Assembly: GCA_027348305.1 (NCBI GenBank)
Contig: DAIEPS010000130.1
Coordinates: 1-5,575 of the forward strand
Direction of reading: 5' to 3'
From: Anaerolineaceae bacterium
Lineage (GTDB): Bacteria > Chloroflexota > Anaerolineae > Anaerolineales > Anaerolineaceae
DNA: 5,575 nt
In this document: one piece after another, positions 1 to 5,551 of the stretch
Numbering within the stretch: position 1 is the first letter of the stretch
How the letters are laid out: each line of letters starts with the position of its first letter
Notes under the pieces: generated by a model
Database searches by the model: none
The model's input: the letters and a program-made list of their open reading frames with translations, nothing else
Told to the model about the DNA's origin: nothing
Made by a program: the position numbers and the translations under genes

Positions 1-386
1 CAGGCAAAATCCAATATATCTATCATCCATTTTCCTTCCTAGGTTCTGGAAGCTGGGATGAATCTGTCAAATCTTCGGAAGCGGCTTATTGCGCGAATGA
101 CCAGGGAAAATTCTGGGAATACCACGATTACCTGTTCGCAAACCAGATCGGTGAAAACCAGGGCGCTTTCAGTGAAAAACGCCTTCAGGCGTTTGCCAAA
201 AGTCTTTCTTTGGACATGAATTCATTTACGACCTGCCTGAGTTCTGACAAATACAATAAACAAGTGCTGGCTGATAATGATTTCGCCACCAAATCCGGCA
301 TTAACCAAACGCCATCGTTTACGATCAACGGAACCCTGGTAACTGGTGATCTGATCACCGCATTGGATGCAGCCGTCAACAAATAA
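1..386 (+). CDS. DsbA-family thioredoxin-fold protein (Thioredoxin_4 type), C-terminal part only
   Basis: The reading frame is open from base 3 to the TAA at 384-386 and gives 127 residues; the 5' part lies outside the window. The visible part matches the helical insert and C-terminal half of DsbA/BdbD-like disulfide oxidoreductases. It shows a YHPF strand (visible residues 7-10), the helix pattern EAAYCANDQGKFWEYHDYLF (26-45), a second helix ending in FTTCL (75-79), and the thioredoxin cis-proline strand TPSFTINGT (103-111, cis-Pro 104). The catalytic CxxC and any signal peptide or membrane anchor would be upstream and cannot be seen. By family knowledge such proteins act outside the membrane on thiols or disulfides of exported proteins. 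Cys30 and Cys78 are both in the helical region and could form a structural disulfide (inference). It is the last gene of its unit, because a terminator follows 17 bp after the stop. It could be an oxidase or an isomerase/reductase; the missing part would decide. Confidence 0.88.
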   Translation, partial: GKIQYIYHPFSFLGSGSWDESVKSSEAAYCANDQGKFWEYHDYLFANQIGENQGAFSEKRLQAFAKSLSLDMNSFTTCLSSDKYNKQVLADNDFATKSGINQTPSFTINGTLVTGDLITALDAAVNK

Positions 387-403
387 CCAAATAAGAACAA
401 ATA

Positions 404-436
404 AAAAGAAGTCTGGCGAATCGCCGGACTTCTTTT
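404..436. terminator. Bidirectional intrinsic terminator between convergent genes
   Basis: A 15-bp stem (404-418 with 422-436) has one G-U wobble and a 3-base loop (419-421). The stem ends are AAAAGAAGTC and GGACTTCTTTT, so each strand ends in a T run. On the plus strand it is continued by ATTTTA, and on the minus strand by TATTTG. It lies 17 bp after the stop of the rightward thioredoxin gene and overlaps the TAA of the leftward DUF554 gene (435-437), so one element can end both units. Confidence 0.9.
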
Positions 437-1139
437 ATTTTATCAACGAAACCACCCACACAATGAGTGGGGCTATCACCAATGCCGGTAAAAAGCTGGC
501 CGTTCTGATCCTGCGTAATTCAAGAAGGCTGCTGACCGCAATCGCCACCAACAGCACCCCGCCAGTGGCGGTCAACTCAGTCATCATCACAGGGGTCGCA
601 AAACTCTGCACTTGTGAGGCCAACAAACTGATCGAACCCTGATAGATCAAGACCATGAAGGCTGAAAACAAAACCCCAACCCCCAAACTGGATGCGAATG
701 CCATCGCCGCAAAACCATCCAAAATGGATTTGACCACCAGTGTGTCTATGTTTCCGGTTAATCCGTTGTCGATCGAACCCAAAATAGCCATGGGGCCGAT
801 GCAGAACACCAGTGTGGCGGTCAGAAATCCTTTGATGAATCTTTCCTTGCCGTCAGACTGTCCGCCTTTGTTGAACTTAGATTCCAGCCAGGTTGCCAGG
901 TGTTCCAATCCGTCTTCTATCTTCCACCACTCCCCCAGCAAGATTCCGATCAGCACACTGCCCAAAACGATCAGTGAATTGGATGTCGTGATGAACAGCG
1001 AGATGCCGTAGACCATTGTAAACAGCCCCAACCCGCTGATCACCGTTTTCTTTACCCGCTCTGCCAGACGTGAACCCAGCAGCAGCCCGACCAGCCCGCC
1101 GATCAGGATGGTCCCAAAATTGATCAATGTTCCGCTCAT
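435..1139 (-). CDS. DUF554 family integral membrane protein
   Basis: This 234-residue membrane protein has the hallmarks of the DUF554 (YdfK-like) family, whose function is not established; a transporter role is sometimes assumed. The N-terminus is a Gly-rich hydrophobic helix (about 5-22, GTILIGGLVGLLLG), followed by segments near 33-51 and 56-69 (ending GEWW). A hydrophilic amphipathic stretch (73-100) comes next, then the family signature FCIGPMAILGSIDNGL (112-127), a helix near 140-166, and C-terminal segments near 189-207 and 214-232. The C-terminal block (ELTATGG, then RIRTASFLPALVIAPLI) is also typical. The length is normal for the family and the gene looks intact. Its ATG shares four bases with the TGA of the upstream adenosyltransferase gene, and a GAAGG ribosome site sits inside that gene's end, so translation is probably coupled. 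The stop codon lies inside the terminator stem. Confidence 0.93.
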   Translation of the reverse strand: MSGTLINFGTILIGGLVGLLLGSRLAERVKKTVISGLGLFTMVYGISLFITTSNSLIVLGSVLIGILLGEWWKIEDGLEHLATWLESKFNKGGQSDGKERFIKGFLTATLVFCIGPMAILGSIDNGLTGNIDTLVVKSILDGFAAMAFASSLGVGVLFSAFMVLIYQGSISLLASQVQSFATPVMMTELTATGGVLLVAIAVSSLLELRRIRTASFLPALVIAPLIVWVVSLIK

Positions 1140-1690
1140 TTTTCCTTCTTTTTTGCCAGTGACAGGCCCCCGCTGGCCTGGCCTTGCAAGACATGGAGTT
1201 CTAAGATGTAAAGGAAAGAGGAAAGCCGGTTAAGATATTGCACCAAAATTCCTCTAAAATCTTTCTCTCGTTTACCAAGTTCCACCAGGCGGCGTTCAGC
1301 CCTGCGCGCGATCGTCCGCGCCACTGAGATCGCTGCGCTGGAGGATGTGTCTCCCGGCAGGATGAACTGATTGGGGATTTTGGTGCTTTCAGTGTAGCGC
1401 TCGATCATTTCTTCGAGTGACATTAAACAGGCATCGTTGATCTTTGAAAACCTGTCTATATTCTCAGGGGTCGCCGCCACCTCAGACATGATCTCGTAAA
1501 TCCTGACCTGGATCGTCTTGATGTCTTCATGCATCGGGTTCTCACACAGGCTTCGGGCCATCCCCAGTGCCGCGGAGAGTTCATCCAGTGTGCCAAGCAC
1601 TTCAATTTGAAGGTCAGATTTATCCACACGGCGGTTGCCAATCAACCCGGTTGTGCCGTCATCTCCTGTTTTTGTATAAAATGGACTCAT
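1136..1690 (-). CDS. Cob(I)alamin adenosyltransferase, PduO type
   Basis: The enzyme transfers the 5'-deoxyadenosyl group of ATP to cob(I)alamin, making adenosylcobalamin (coenzyme B12), in the cytoplasm. The 184-residue protein has the family motifs in order: the N-terminal ATP-binding YTKTGDDGTTGLIG (5-18), GTLDELSAALG (33-43, with the conserved Asp36), FILPGDTSSSAAISVARTIARRAERR (109-134), which carries the conserved Phe and Arg residues at the active site, and YLNRLSSFLYILEL (152-165). The length is typical for a stand-alone PduO domain. The C-terminus ends in a Lys/Glu-rich tail (AKKKEK). A GAAGGG ribosome site lies just before the ATG, and a good promoter is found at 1749-1777. It heads a two-gene unit with the DUF554 gene. 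No B12-dependent enzyme or cobalamin synthesis gene is in the window, so whether it serves de novo synthesis or salvage cannot be told. Confidence 0.95.
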   Translation of the reverse strand: MSPFYTKTGDDGTTGLIGNRRVDKSDLQIEVLGTLDELSAALGMARSLCENPMHEDIKTIQVRIYEIMSEVAATPENIDRFSKINDACLMSLEEMIERYTESTKIPNQFILPGDTSSSAAISVARTIARRAERRLVELGKREKDFRGILVQYLNRLSSFLYILELHVLQGQASGGLSLAKKKEK

Positions 1691-1748
1691 TTCTTTCCCT
1701 TCTACAAATCAACATCAATTCAGGATATTCAAGCTAAAAATATTTAAA

Positions 1749-1777
1749 ATTATAGAACCTTCCACGCGGCTTCACAA
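1749..1777 (-). promoter_or_regulatory. Sigma-70-type promoter of the adenosyltransferase/DUF554 unit
   Basis: Read on the minus strand, a -35 box TTGTGA (1772-1777) and a perfect -10 box TATAAT (1749-1754) are separated by 17 bp. AT-rich sequence lies just upstream of the -35 (about 1778-1800). Transcription would start near 1742, giving a leader of about 50 bases before the ATG at 1690. That is too short for a cobalamin riboswitch. Confidence 0.7.
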
Positions 1778-1805
1778 ATTAATAATTGGATGACTTTATT
1801 GAAAG

Positions 1806-1827
1806 ACAGGTGCTGAATAGCACCTGT
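1806..1827. other. Perfect 9-bp inverted repeat, hairpin in the intergenic region
   Basis: ACAGGTGCT (1806-1814) pairs exactly with AGCACCTGT (1819-1827) across a 4-base loop. On the plus strand it is followed by TCTTTTG, so it resembles an intrinsic terminator in that direction, yet no rightward gene ends here. On the minus strand the tail (CTTTCAATAAAG) is poor in T. It may be a backup terminator for leftward readthrough, an operator, or the end of an unannotated rightward RNA. Confidence 0.5.
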
Positions 1828-1844
1828 TCTTTTGCATTCTCTGT

Positions 1845-1860
1845 CAGGTTTATAAACCTG
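1845..1860. repeat. 16-bp perfect palindrome
   Basis: CAGGTTTATAAACCTG reads the same on both strands. Its outer arms, CAGGT and ACCTG, match those of the hairpin at 1806-1827. It lies between the terminator of the solute-binding protein gene and the adenosyltransferase promoter, with an A-rich run just after it (1865-1870). It could be a regulator-binding site or part of a larger RNA structure; neither can be decided from the sequence. Confidence 0.5.
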
Positions 1861-1900
1861 GGCTAAAAAAGATAACCGTTTGATGATCGAAAGAAAACGC

Positions 1901-1926
1901 AGCCAGTACTGGTCTATTTACTGGCT
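1901..1926 (-). terminator. Probable intrinsic terminator of the solute-binding protein gene
   Basis: An 8-bp perfect stem (AGCCAGTA at 1901-1908 with TACTGGCT at 1919-1926) has a 10-base loop. On the minus strand it is followed by GCG and then TTTTCTTTC. The stem and loop include the gene's last codons and its TAG (1914-1916), so the hairpin begins inside the coding region. Confidence 0.6.
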
Positions 1927-3602
1927 GGGGTTTCTGTTCCCTGGGCACGGCGGGCAGTCATATACCATTTACTGACTGTGGCAAAGCGGTCGCTGGTATC
2001 CATTAAGGGGCCTAATGACACCCCCTGGATAACAGAATCTACACCGTAATTGTAGACTGGATAATAGAGCGGCAGTGATGGCAGTTCCTGTTCAAAGATC
2101 GCCTGGAAGTTGTGATAAAGCCGTGTGCGCTCAGCAAAATCCATGGTAACCCTGGCCTGCTCGATTGAATCGCTCGCCAGCCGGTTGTTCCACTGTGAAT
2201 AATTCTGTCCCGTTGTCGCCTGGCTGGAATCCCAGAAAGGATAGGGATCAGGATCAGGCGTGCGGCTCAGGTTCAAGTCAACCAAGGCAGCCTGAAAGGC
2301 CCTCGGTGTAAGTTTGTCTTTGACAAAGATATCAGCGGGGACGGCTTCAAGCATCACATCAATTGAGAGTTTCTTCCAATCGGATTGGATCGACTCCGCG
2401 ATCATGCGATGCAGATCGTCATCCGGGTAGTCCAGAACGAAACGCAGAGCAACATCCTCTTTCATGCGGACGGGATTCGTGTCACCGGTGATAACGTAGC
2501 CGGCTTCTTTGAGCAGCATGGCTGCTTGATCCGGATCGTATTCCACCGTGGGCATGGTGTCCAAATAAGCCCAACTATCCGGGAAGATCACGCCGTTCGC
2601 CACAATGGCCTGTCCGTTGAAGAGGTCATTTACCAGGCGCTGGCGGTTAAGACCTAAAAGCAAAGCTCTTCGGATGCTTGCATCCTGAAAGAAAGGTAAA
2701 GCGGGGTCGTTCAGATTAAACAACACCATGCTGATCTGCGGAAGTCTTCCGGTGTAGACTGAAAGGTTCTGGTTATTTAGAGCAGAAGCAAGCATCTCAT
2801 CAGGGATCTCACTGATGCCCTGTACGTATTTATCAACATAAGCCTGGTAGGCGCTTTTTGCATCTGCATAATATCTGAAATAAATTTCTTCAAGAAATGG
2901 GCCGGATGTGGAGTTCTTGGTAAAGGCTTTGAGGGTCAACCCTGTGATGACATCATTTTCAACTGTGAGTTCAGAAAATTGGTAAGGTCCGCTGCCCACT
3001 GGCTCCAAATTGAAACCGGAATCAGCGATTTCTTTGATGGATTTTCCAGACAACAGGTGGTTTGGAAGGATACCAAAAGCAAGGTAGTCCTGGAATGGCG
3101 CAAAGGCATCCGGCAGGATAAACTGCATATTGAGATCATCCAGCACAACCAGTTTGATCTCTTTCCAAAAAGCAACCAGGTCGGATGAAATATAGCCATC
3201 GCCTGATTGGAGCAAGGACACAGTGAAGGCAATATCCGCTGTGGTCAGAGGCTCTCCATCATGCCAGGTGAGTTTATCCCGCAAGGTGACATTGTAGATC
3301 ATCCCATCTTGAGAAGGACGAATGGATTCAGCAAGATCTGGTTCAGGCATACCGCGAGAATCAAATTTCACCAATCCGGAGAAGATCAGGCGATCAACAT
3401 CTCTATCCACCTGGTTTGAAGAGTCTAAAAGCGGATTCAGACGAGAAAGGCTGCCAATCAGCGCTTCGGTATACACACCACCAGATACGGGTTGTGGTGT
3501 GCCAAGTTGACCGATACCACCGCGTTTTTCAAGAATGAGTAAAGTTCCGACCACCAAACCGGTCAGAAATAAAATGAGCAATTGCCATCTGTATTTTTTC
3601 AT
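1914..3602 (-). CDS. ABC-type solute-binding protein, family 5 (oligopeptide/dipeptide type), membrane-anchored
   Basis: The 562-residue protein belongs to the extracytoplasmic solute-binding protein family 5 (SBP_bac_5, OppA/DppA-like), which captures peptides or other solutes for an ABC importer. The N-terminus has KKYR followed by a hydrophobic stretch (about 8-24) and then EKR, an export signal or anchor. No lipobox cysteine follows, and I see no cysteine in the whole protein. The mature domain shows GGVYTEALIGSLSRLNPLL (41-59), the signature region LTWHDGEPLTTADIAFT (111-127), PVGSGPYQF (201-209), and DPDPYPFWDSSQ (450-461), close to motifs of peptide binders. Length is normal for the family. 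No permease or ATPase genes are adjacent, so it is an orphan binder here, and its substrate is unknown. There is no clear Shine-Dalgarno sequence before the ATG; the sequence just upstream is A-rich. The ATG is favoured because it gives a proper basic-hydrophobic N-terminus. The gene follows secG at 100 bp. Confidence 0.93.
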   Translation of the reverse strand: MKKYRWQLLILFLTGLVVGTLLILEKRGGIGQLGTPQPVSGGVYTEALIGSLSRLNPLLDSSNQVDRDVDRLIFSGLVKFDSRGMPEPDLAESIRPSQDGMIYNVTLRDKLTWHDGEPLTTADIAFTVSLLQSGDGYISSDLVAFWKEIKLVVLDDLNMQFILPDAFAPFQDYLAFGILPNHLLSGKSIKEIADSGFNLEPVGSGPYQFSELTVENDVITGLTLKAFTKNSTSGPFLEEIYFRYYADAKSAYQAYVDKYVQGISEIPDEMLASALNNQNLSVYTGRLPQISMVLFNLNDPALPFFQDASIRRALLLGLNRQRLVNDLFNGQAIVANGVIFPDSWAYLDTMPTVEYDPDQAAMLLKEAGYVITGDTNPVRMKEDVALRFVLDYPDDDLHRMIAESIQSDWKKLSIDVMLEAVPADIFVKDKLTPRAFQAALVDLNLSRTPDPDPYPFWDSSQATTGQNYSQWNNRLASDSIEQARVTMDFAERTRLYHNFQAIFEQELPSLPLYYPVYNYGVDSVIQGVSLGPLMDTSDRFATVSKWYMTARRAQGTETPASK

Positions 3603-3616
3603 ATTTTTTATATGCT

Positions 3617-3655
3617 AAAAGGCGACTAAACGATCTTGTTAAAGGTCGAGCCGCC
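3617..3655 (-). terminator. Candidate terminator downstream of secG
   Basis: On the minus strand GGCGGCT (3649-3655) pairs with AGTCGCC (3621-3627), 7 bp with one G-U pair. A large partly paired loop lies between them and TTTT (3617-3620) follows. It lies between secG and the solute-binding protein gene, so it could separate the two units or partly reduce readthrough. The stem is modest and the T run short. Confidence 0.35.
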
Positions 3656-3702
3656 CAATAATAATTCGGAATGGAAAAGCAGAACACTTGTAGAAAACAG
3701 AA

Positions 3703-3927
3703 TTAAGCTTTCACCAATACCGCTGCCATCGTGAGTATGAAGAATAACCCACTCAGAACAATTGTGACCCAGAAGAGGGTTTTTTCGATGCCGCGACGGG
3801 CAGAAAAAACACCACTGTCGGTTGCTCCGCCGAAACCGCCCAAACCTACTCCCTTGTTTTGCAGGATTACGCTGGTGATCAGAGCCAAAGAAGTTATAAT
3901 TAAGGCGATATCAATATAGGTTTTCAA
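3703..3927 (-). CDS. secG: Preprotein translocase subunit SecG
   Basis: SecG is the small, non-essential subunit of the SecYEG channel in the cytoplasmic membrane; it aids SecA-driven protein export. The 74-residue product has the standard two-helix layout: a first membrane helix (about 4-22), the conserved loop LQNKGVGLGGFGG (22-34) with the downstream SGVFSARRGIEKTLFW (38-53), and a second helix (about 51-72). The length matches the short SecG form of Gram-positive-like bacteria. The start is TTG at 3925-3927; the only other in-frame Met is near the end (residue 67), and a perfect AGGAGG lies 6 bases upstream, so the start is well supported. It has its own strong promoter and is divergent from the PHP gene. 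The adjacent leftward solute-binding protein is itself a Sec-dependent export substrate, but no functional link beyond this is shown. Confidence 0.96.
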   Translation of the reverse strand: MKTYIDIALIITSLALITSVILQNKGVGLGGFGGATDSGVFSARRGIEKTLFWVTIVLSGLFFILTMAAVLVKA

Positions 3928-3933
3928 TTTAAG

Positions 3934-3939
3934 CCTCCT
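3934..3939 (-). promoter_or_regulatory. Ribosome binding site of secG
   Basis: A perfect AGGAGG on the minus strand lies 6 bases before the TTG codon at 3927. It fixes TTG as the start, since no nearby in-frame ATG exists. Confidence 0.9.
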
Positions 3940-3958
3940 AAAAATACAAGCACCGAAA

Positions 3959-3988
3959 ATTATACCGTTCAGTACCGGAAAAAGTCAA
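3959..3988 (-). promoter_or_regulatory. Strong sigma-70-type promoter of secG
   Basis: On the minus strand a -35 box TTGACT (3983-3988, five of six consensus bases) and a perfect -10 box TATAAT (3959-3964) are separated by 18 bp. The expected transcript start is near 3952, about 25 bases before the secG TTG. The -35 box ends only 4 bases from the ATG of the divergent PHP gene, so RNA polymerase here would sit on that gene's leader. Confidence 0.8.
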
Positions 3989-3992
3989 CCTA

Positions 3993-5078
3993 ATGAAAGA
4001 ACTCATTTGCAACCTGCATCTCCATTCCACTTACTCTGACGGGTCGGGCGACTACCGCGCCATTACACAGGCCGCCCTCAAAACCGAAGTGGATGTCATC
4101 ATCCTGACCGATCACAATATTCTGGTCAAAGGACTTGAAGGCTATCGCCGCAGCCAGGATCGCACCGTGCTGGTGCTCACAGGTGAAGAAGTTCATGACC
4201 AGAACCGTGAACCGCAGAAAAACCATACCCTGGTGATCGGCGCGGAAAAAGAAATGGCAGGGTTTGCCCCTGACCCGCAAACCCTCATAGATGAAGTCAA
4301 ACGCGCAGGAGGGCTTTCCTTCCTCGCCCACCCTTATGAGTTTGACCTTCCCATGATCCACGAACCTGATATCTCATGGGTAAATTGGGAAGTTGAAGAT
4401 TTCACCGGCCTCGAACTCTGGAATGGCTTGAGTGAATTCAAGACGGTGGTACGCTCGCTGCGAGATGGAATTAAGTATCTCTTCCTGCCCGAAATGATGG
4501 CGCACGGGCCGTTGAAACCCACCCTCGCCAAATGGGATGAACTGCTGAACGCCGGAAAAAAGGTTAATGCAGTGGGCGGTTCTGACGCACACGCCATTAA
4601 ATTTCAAAAAGCCATACTCAAGCGGACGGTCTTTCCGTACGAATTTCATTTTTCTGCCATCAACAACCACCTGATCGTGGATGAGGGCATTTCTGGCAGT
4701 ATCAATCTGGATAAAGCGGTTGTCTACGAAGCTCTCCGTAAAGGCTCTTCCTTTATCGGTTATGATTTGCCGGCATCCACCCGCGGATTCCGGTTCGTTA
4801 TTGACGATGATGACCAGGAATATCATCTCGGCGATTCTTTCTGTATGAAAGACGGCGCCACCGCCAGGGTGAGCCTGCCTGAGTCTGCCAACATCCGCCT
4901 GATACACAACGGCAAGGTCATCTCGGAACAAAAGAACGCCAACCGTTTGACCTGCTCCATTACGCAGCCCGGTTACTACCGTGTGGAATGTTCGCTCTTC
5001 TTCCTTGGTGAAGAACGGGGCTGGATCTATTCAAACCCAATTTACGTGAAACCTGGCAGTAAGAGGTTGTCATTTTGA
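3993..5078 (+). CDS. PHP-domain metallohydrolase (CehA/McbA-like) with C-terminal beta-rich extension
   Basis: PHP-domain proteins hydrolyse phosphoesters or related bonds using a cluster of two or three metal ions. All expected ligand motifs are visible in this 361-residue protein: HLHSTYSDG (9-17: His9, His11, Asp16), TDHN (His41), GEE (Glu65/66), NHTLVIG (His78), FLAHP (His113) and GGSDAH (Asp198, His200). The catalytic domain therefore looks complete, covering about residues 1-255. Residues about 265-355 form a separate region with alternating hydrophobic strands (for example NIRLIHNGKVI and GYYRVECSLFFLGEERGWIYSNP), like the C-terminal beta-domain of CehA-type proteins. No signal peptide is seen, so it is probably cytoplasmic. 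The ATG is the only sensible start, because the first metal motif begins at residue 9; the ribosome site before it is weak (GGAA about 12 bases away). It overlaps the next gene by four bases (TTGA). The substrate is unknown; a DNA polymerase-associated or histidinol-phosphatase role is less likely given the C-terminal extension. Confidence 0.9.
   Translation: MKELICNLHLHSTYSDGSGDYRAITQAALKTEVDVIILTDHNILVKGLEGYRRSQDRTVLVLTGEEVHDQNREPQKNHTLVIGAEKEMAGFAPDPQTLIDEVKRAGGLSFLAHPYEFDLPMIHEPDISWVNWEVEDFTGLELWNGLSEFKTVVRSLRDGIKYLFLPEMMAHGPLKPTLAKWDELLNAGKKVNAVGGSDAHAIKFQKAILKRTVFPYEFHFSAINNHLIVDEGISGSINLDKAVVYEALRKGSSFIGYDLPASTRGFRFVIDDDDQEYHLGDSFCMKDGATARVSLPESANIRLIHNGKVISEQKNANRLTCSITQPGYYRVECSLFFLGEERGWIYSNPIYVKPGSKRLSF
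5063..5066 (+). promoter_or_regulatory. Ribosome binding site for the YbaK-like gene
   Basis: GAGG (within AAGAGG) ends 8 bases before the TTG at 5075. It lies inside the end of the PHP gene and supports the TTG start, because the next in-frame Met is residue 57, beyond the catalytic lysine. Confidence 0.65.
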
Positions 5079-5551
5079 TCTCCAATAATGTCACCCGCCT
5101 GTTGGATTCCAGAAAGATCCATTACACGCCGTTCGAACTGCCGATCGAAAAACTCGGTGCGGAAGAAACAGCAGCCATTCTCAACCTTTCACCTGAAGTC
5201 ATTTTCAAGACCATCGTGGTTGTACGGCCTAAGGGTAAACCTATGTTATGTGTCATTTCGGGTGCCACCGTTGTTAATCTTAAAGCTGTTGCTGAACTCG
5301 TTAATGAAAAAAAAGTCAGTATTCCCACAATGGCCGAAGCAGAAAGTCTGACCGGTCTGCAAGCCGGCGGAATTTCTCCTCTGGCGTTGATCAACAAGGG
5401 ATTTGCGGTCTTTATCGATCAGCGCGCTTTGAATTACCCTGAGATCCATATTTCAGGCGGGCAAAGAGGACTGACCTTGCGTCTTGATCCGCGGGATGTT
5501 CAAAAACTGACCAACGCCCGTTTCGCGGATGTTTCTTCTCCTCAAGCATAG
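5075..5551 (+). CDS. YbaK/EbsC-family aminoacyl-tRNA deacylase (Cys-tRNA(Pro) deacylase-like)
   Basis: Proteins of the YbaK/ProX family remove wrongly attached amino acids from tRNA in trans; YbaK itself clears Cys from tRNA(Pro). The 158-residue product has the single editing domain in full: the N-terminal ELPIEKLGAEETAAILNLSPEVIFKTIVV (21-49) with the conserved lysine of the FKT motif (Lys45), the LCVISGATVVNLKAVAE strand-helix (58-74), LTGLQAGGISPLAL (92-105) with the GGxSP loop (98-102), the FIDQRAL strand and the ISGGQRGLTLRLDPRDVQKLT region near the end. The length is typical. The TTG start overlaps the TGA of the PHP gene and has a GAGG ribosome site, so it is probably co-transcribed and translationally coupled with that gene. 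Specificity (Cys-tRNA(Pro), Ala-tRNA(Pro) or other) cannot be set from sequence alone. The gene is complete, and only 24 bases of downstream sequence with no feature remain in the window. Confidence 0.93.
   Translation: MISNNVTRLLDSRKIHYTPFELPIEKLGAEETAAILNLSPEVIFKTIVVVRPKGKPMLCVISGATVVNLKAVAELVNEKKVSIPTMAEAESLTGLQAGGISPLALINKGFAVFIDQRALNYPEIHISGGQRGLTLRLDPRDVQKLTNARFADVSSPQA

Noticed and set aside
655..1011. Plus-strand open frame of 118 codons opposite DUF554
   Set aside because: It is antisense to a clear membrane protein gene. Its Pro/Ser/Asn-rich product has no domain and is expected from reading a hydrophobic gene backwards.
877..1194. A minus-strand open frame spanning the DUF554/adenosyltransferase junction
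   Set aside because: It overlaps both well-supported genes in another frame, and its translation is Arg-rich and unlike any domain.
1691..1913. Cobalamin riboswitch upstream of the adenosyltransferase gene
   Set aside because: I looked for a B12 box-like segment and the long multi-helix layout. None was found, and the predicted leader is only about 50 bases.
2385..2657. Plus-strand open frame inside the solute-binding protein gene
   Set aside because: It is antisense to conserved family 5 sequence, with no promoter, no ribosome site and no recognisable product.
4374..4931. A 185-codon open frame on the minus strand inside the PHP gene
   Set aside because: It lies wholly antisense to a gene with complete PHP motifs, its translation has no recognisable domain, and there is no suitable ribosome site or spacing. 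It is a shadow frame.
5088..5351. Alternative ATG start for the last gene at 5088
   Set aside because: That ATG is in a different frame from the YbaK-like protein; its translation has no family motifs. The TTG at 5075 is in frame with the full domain.
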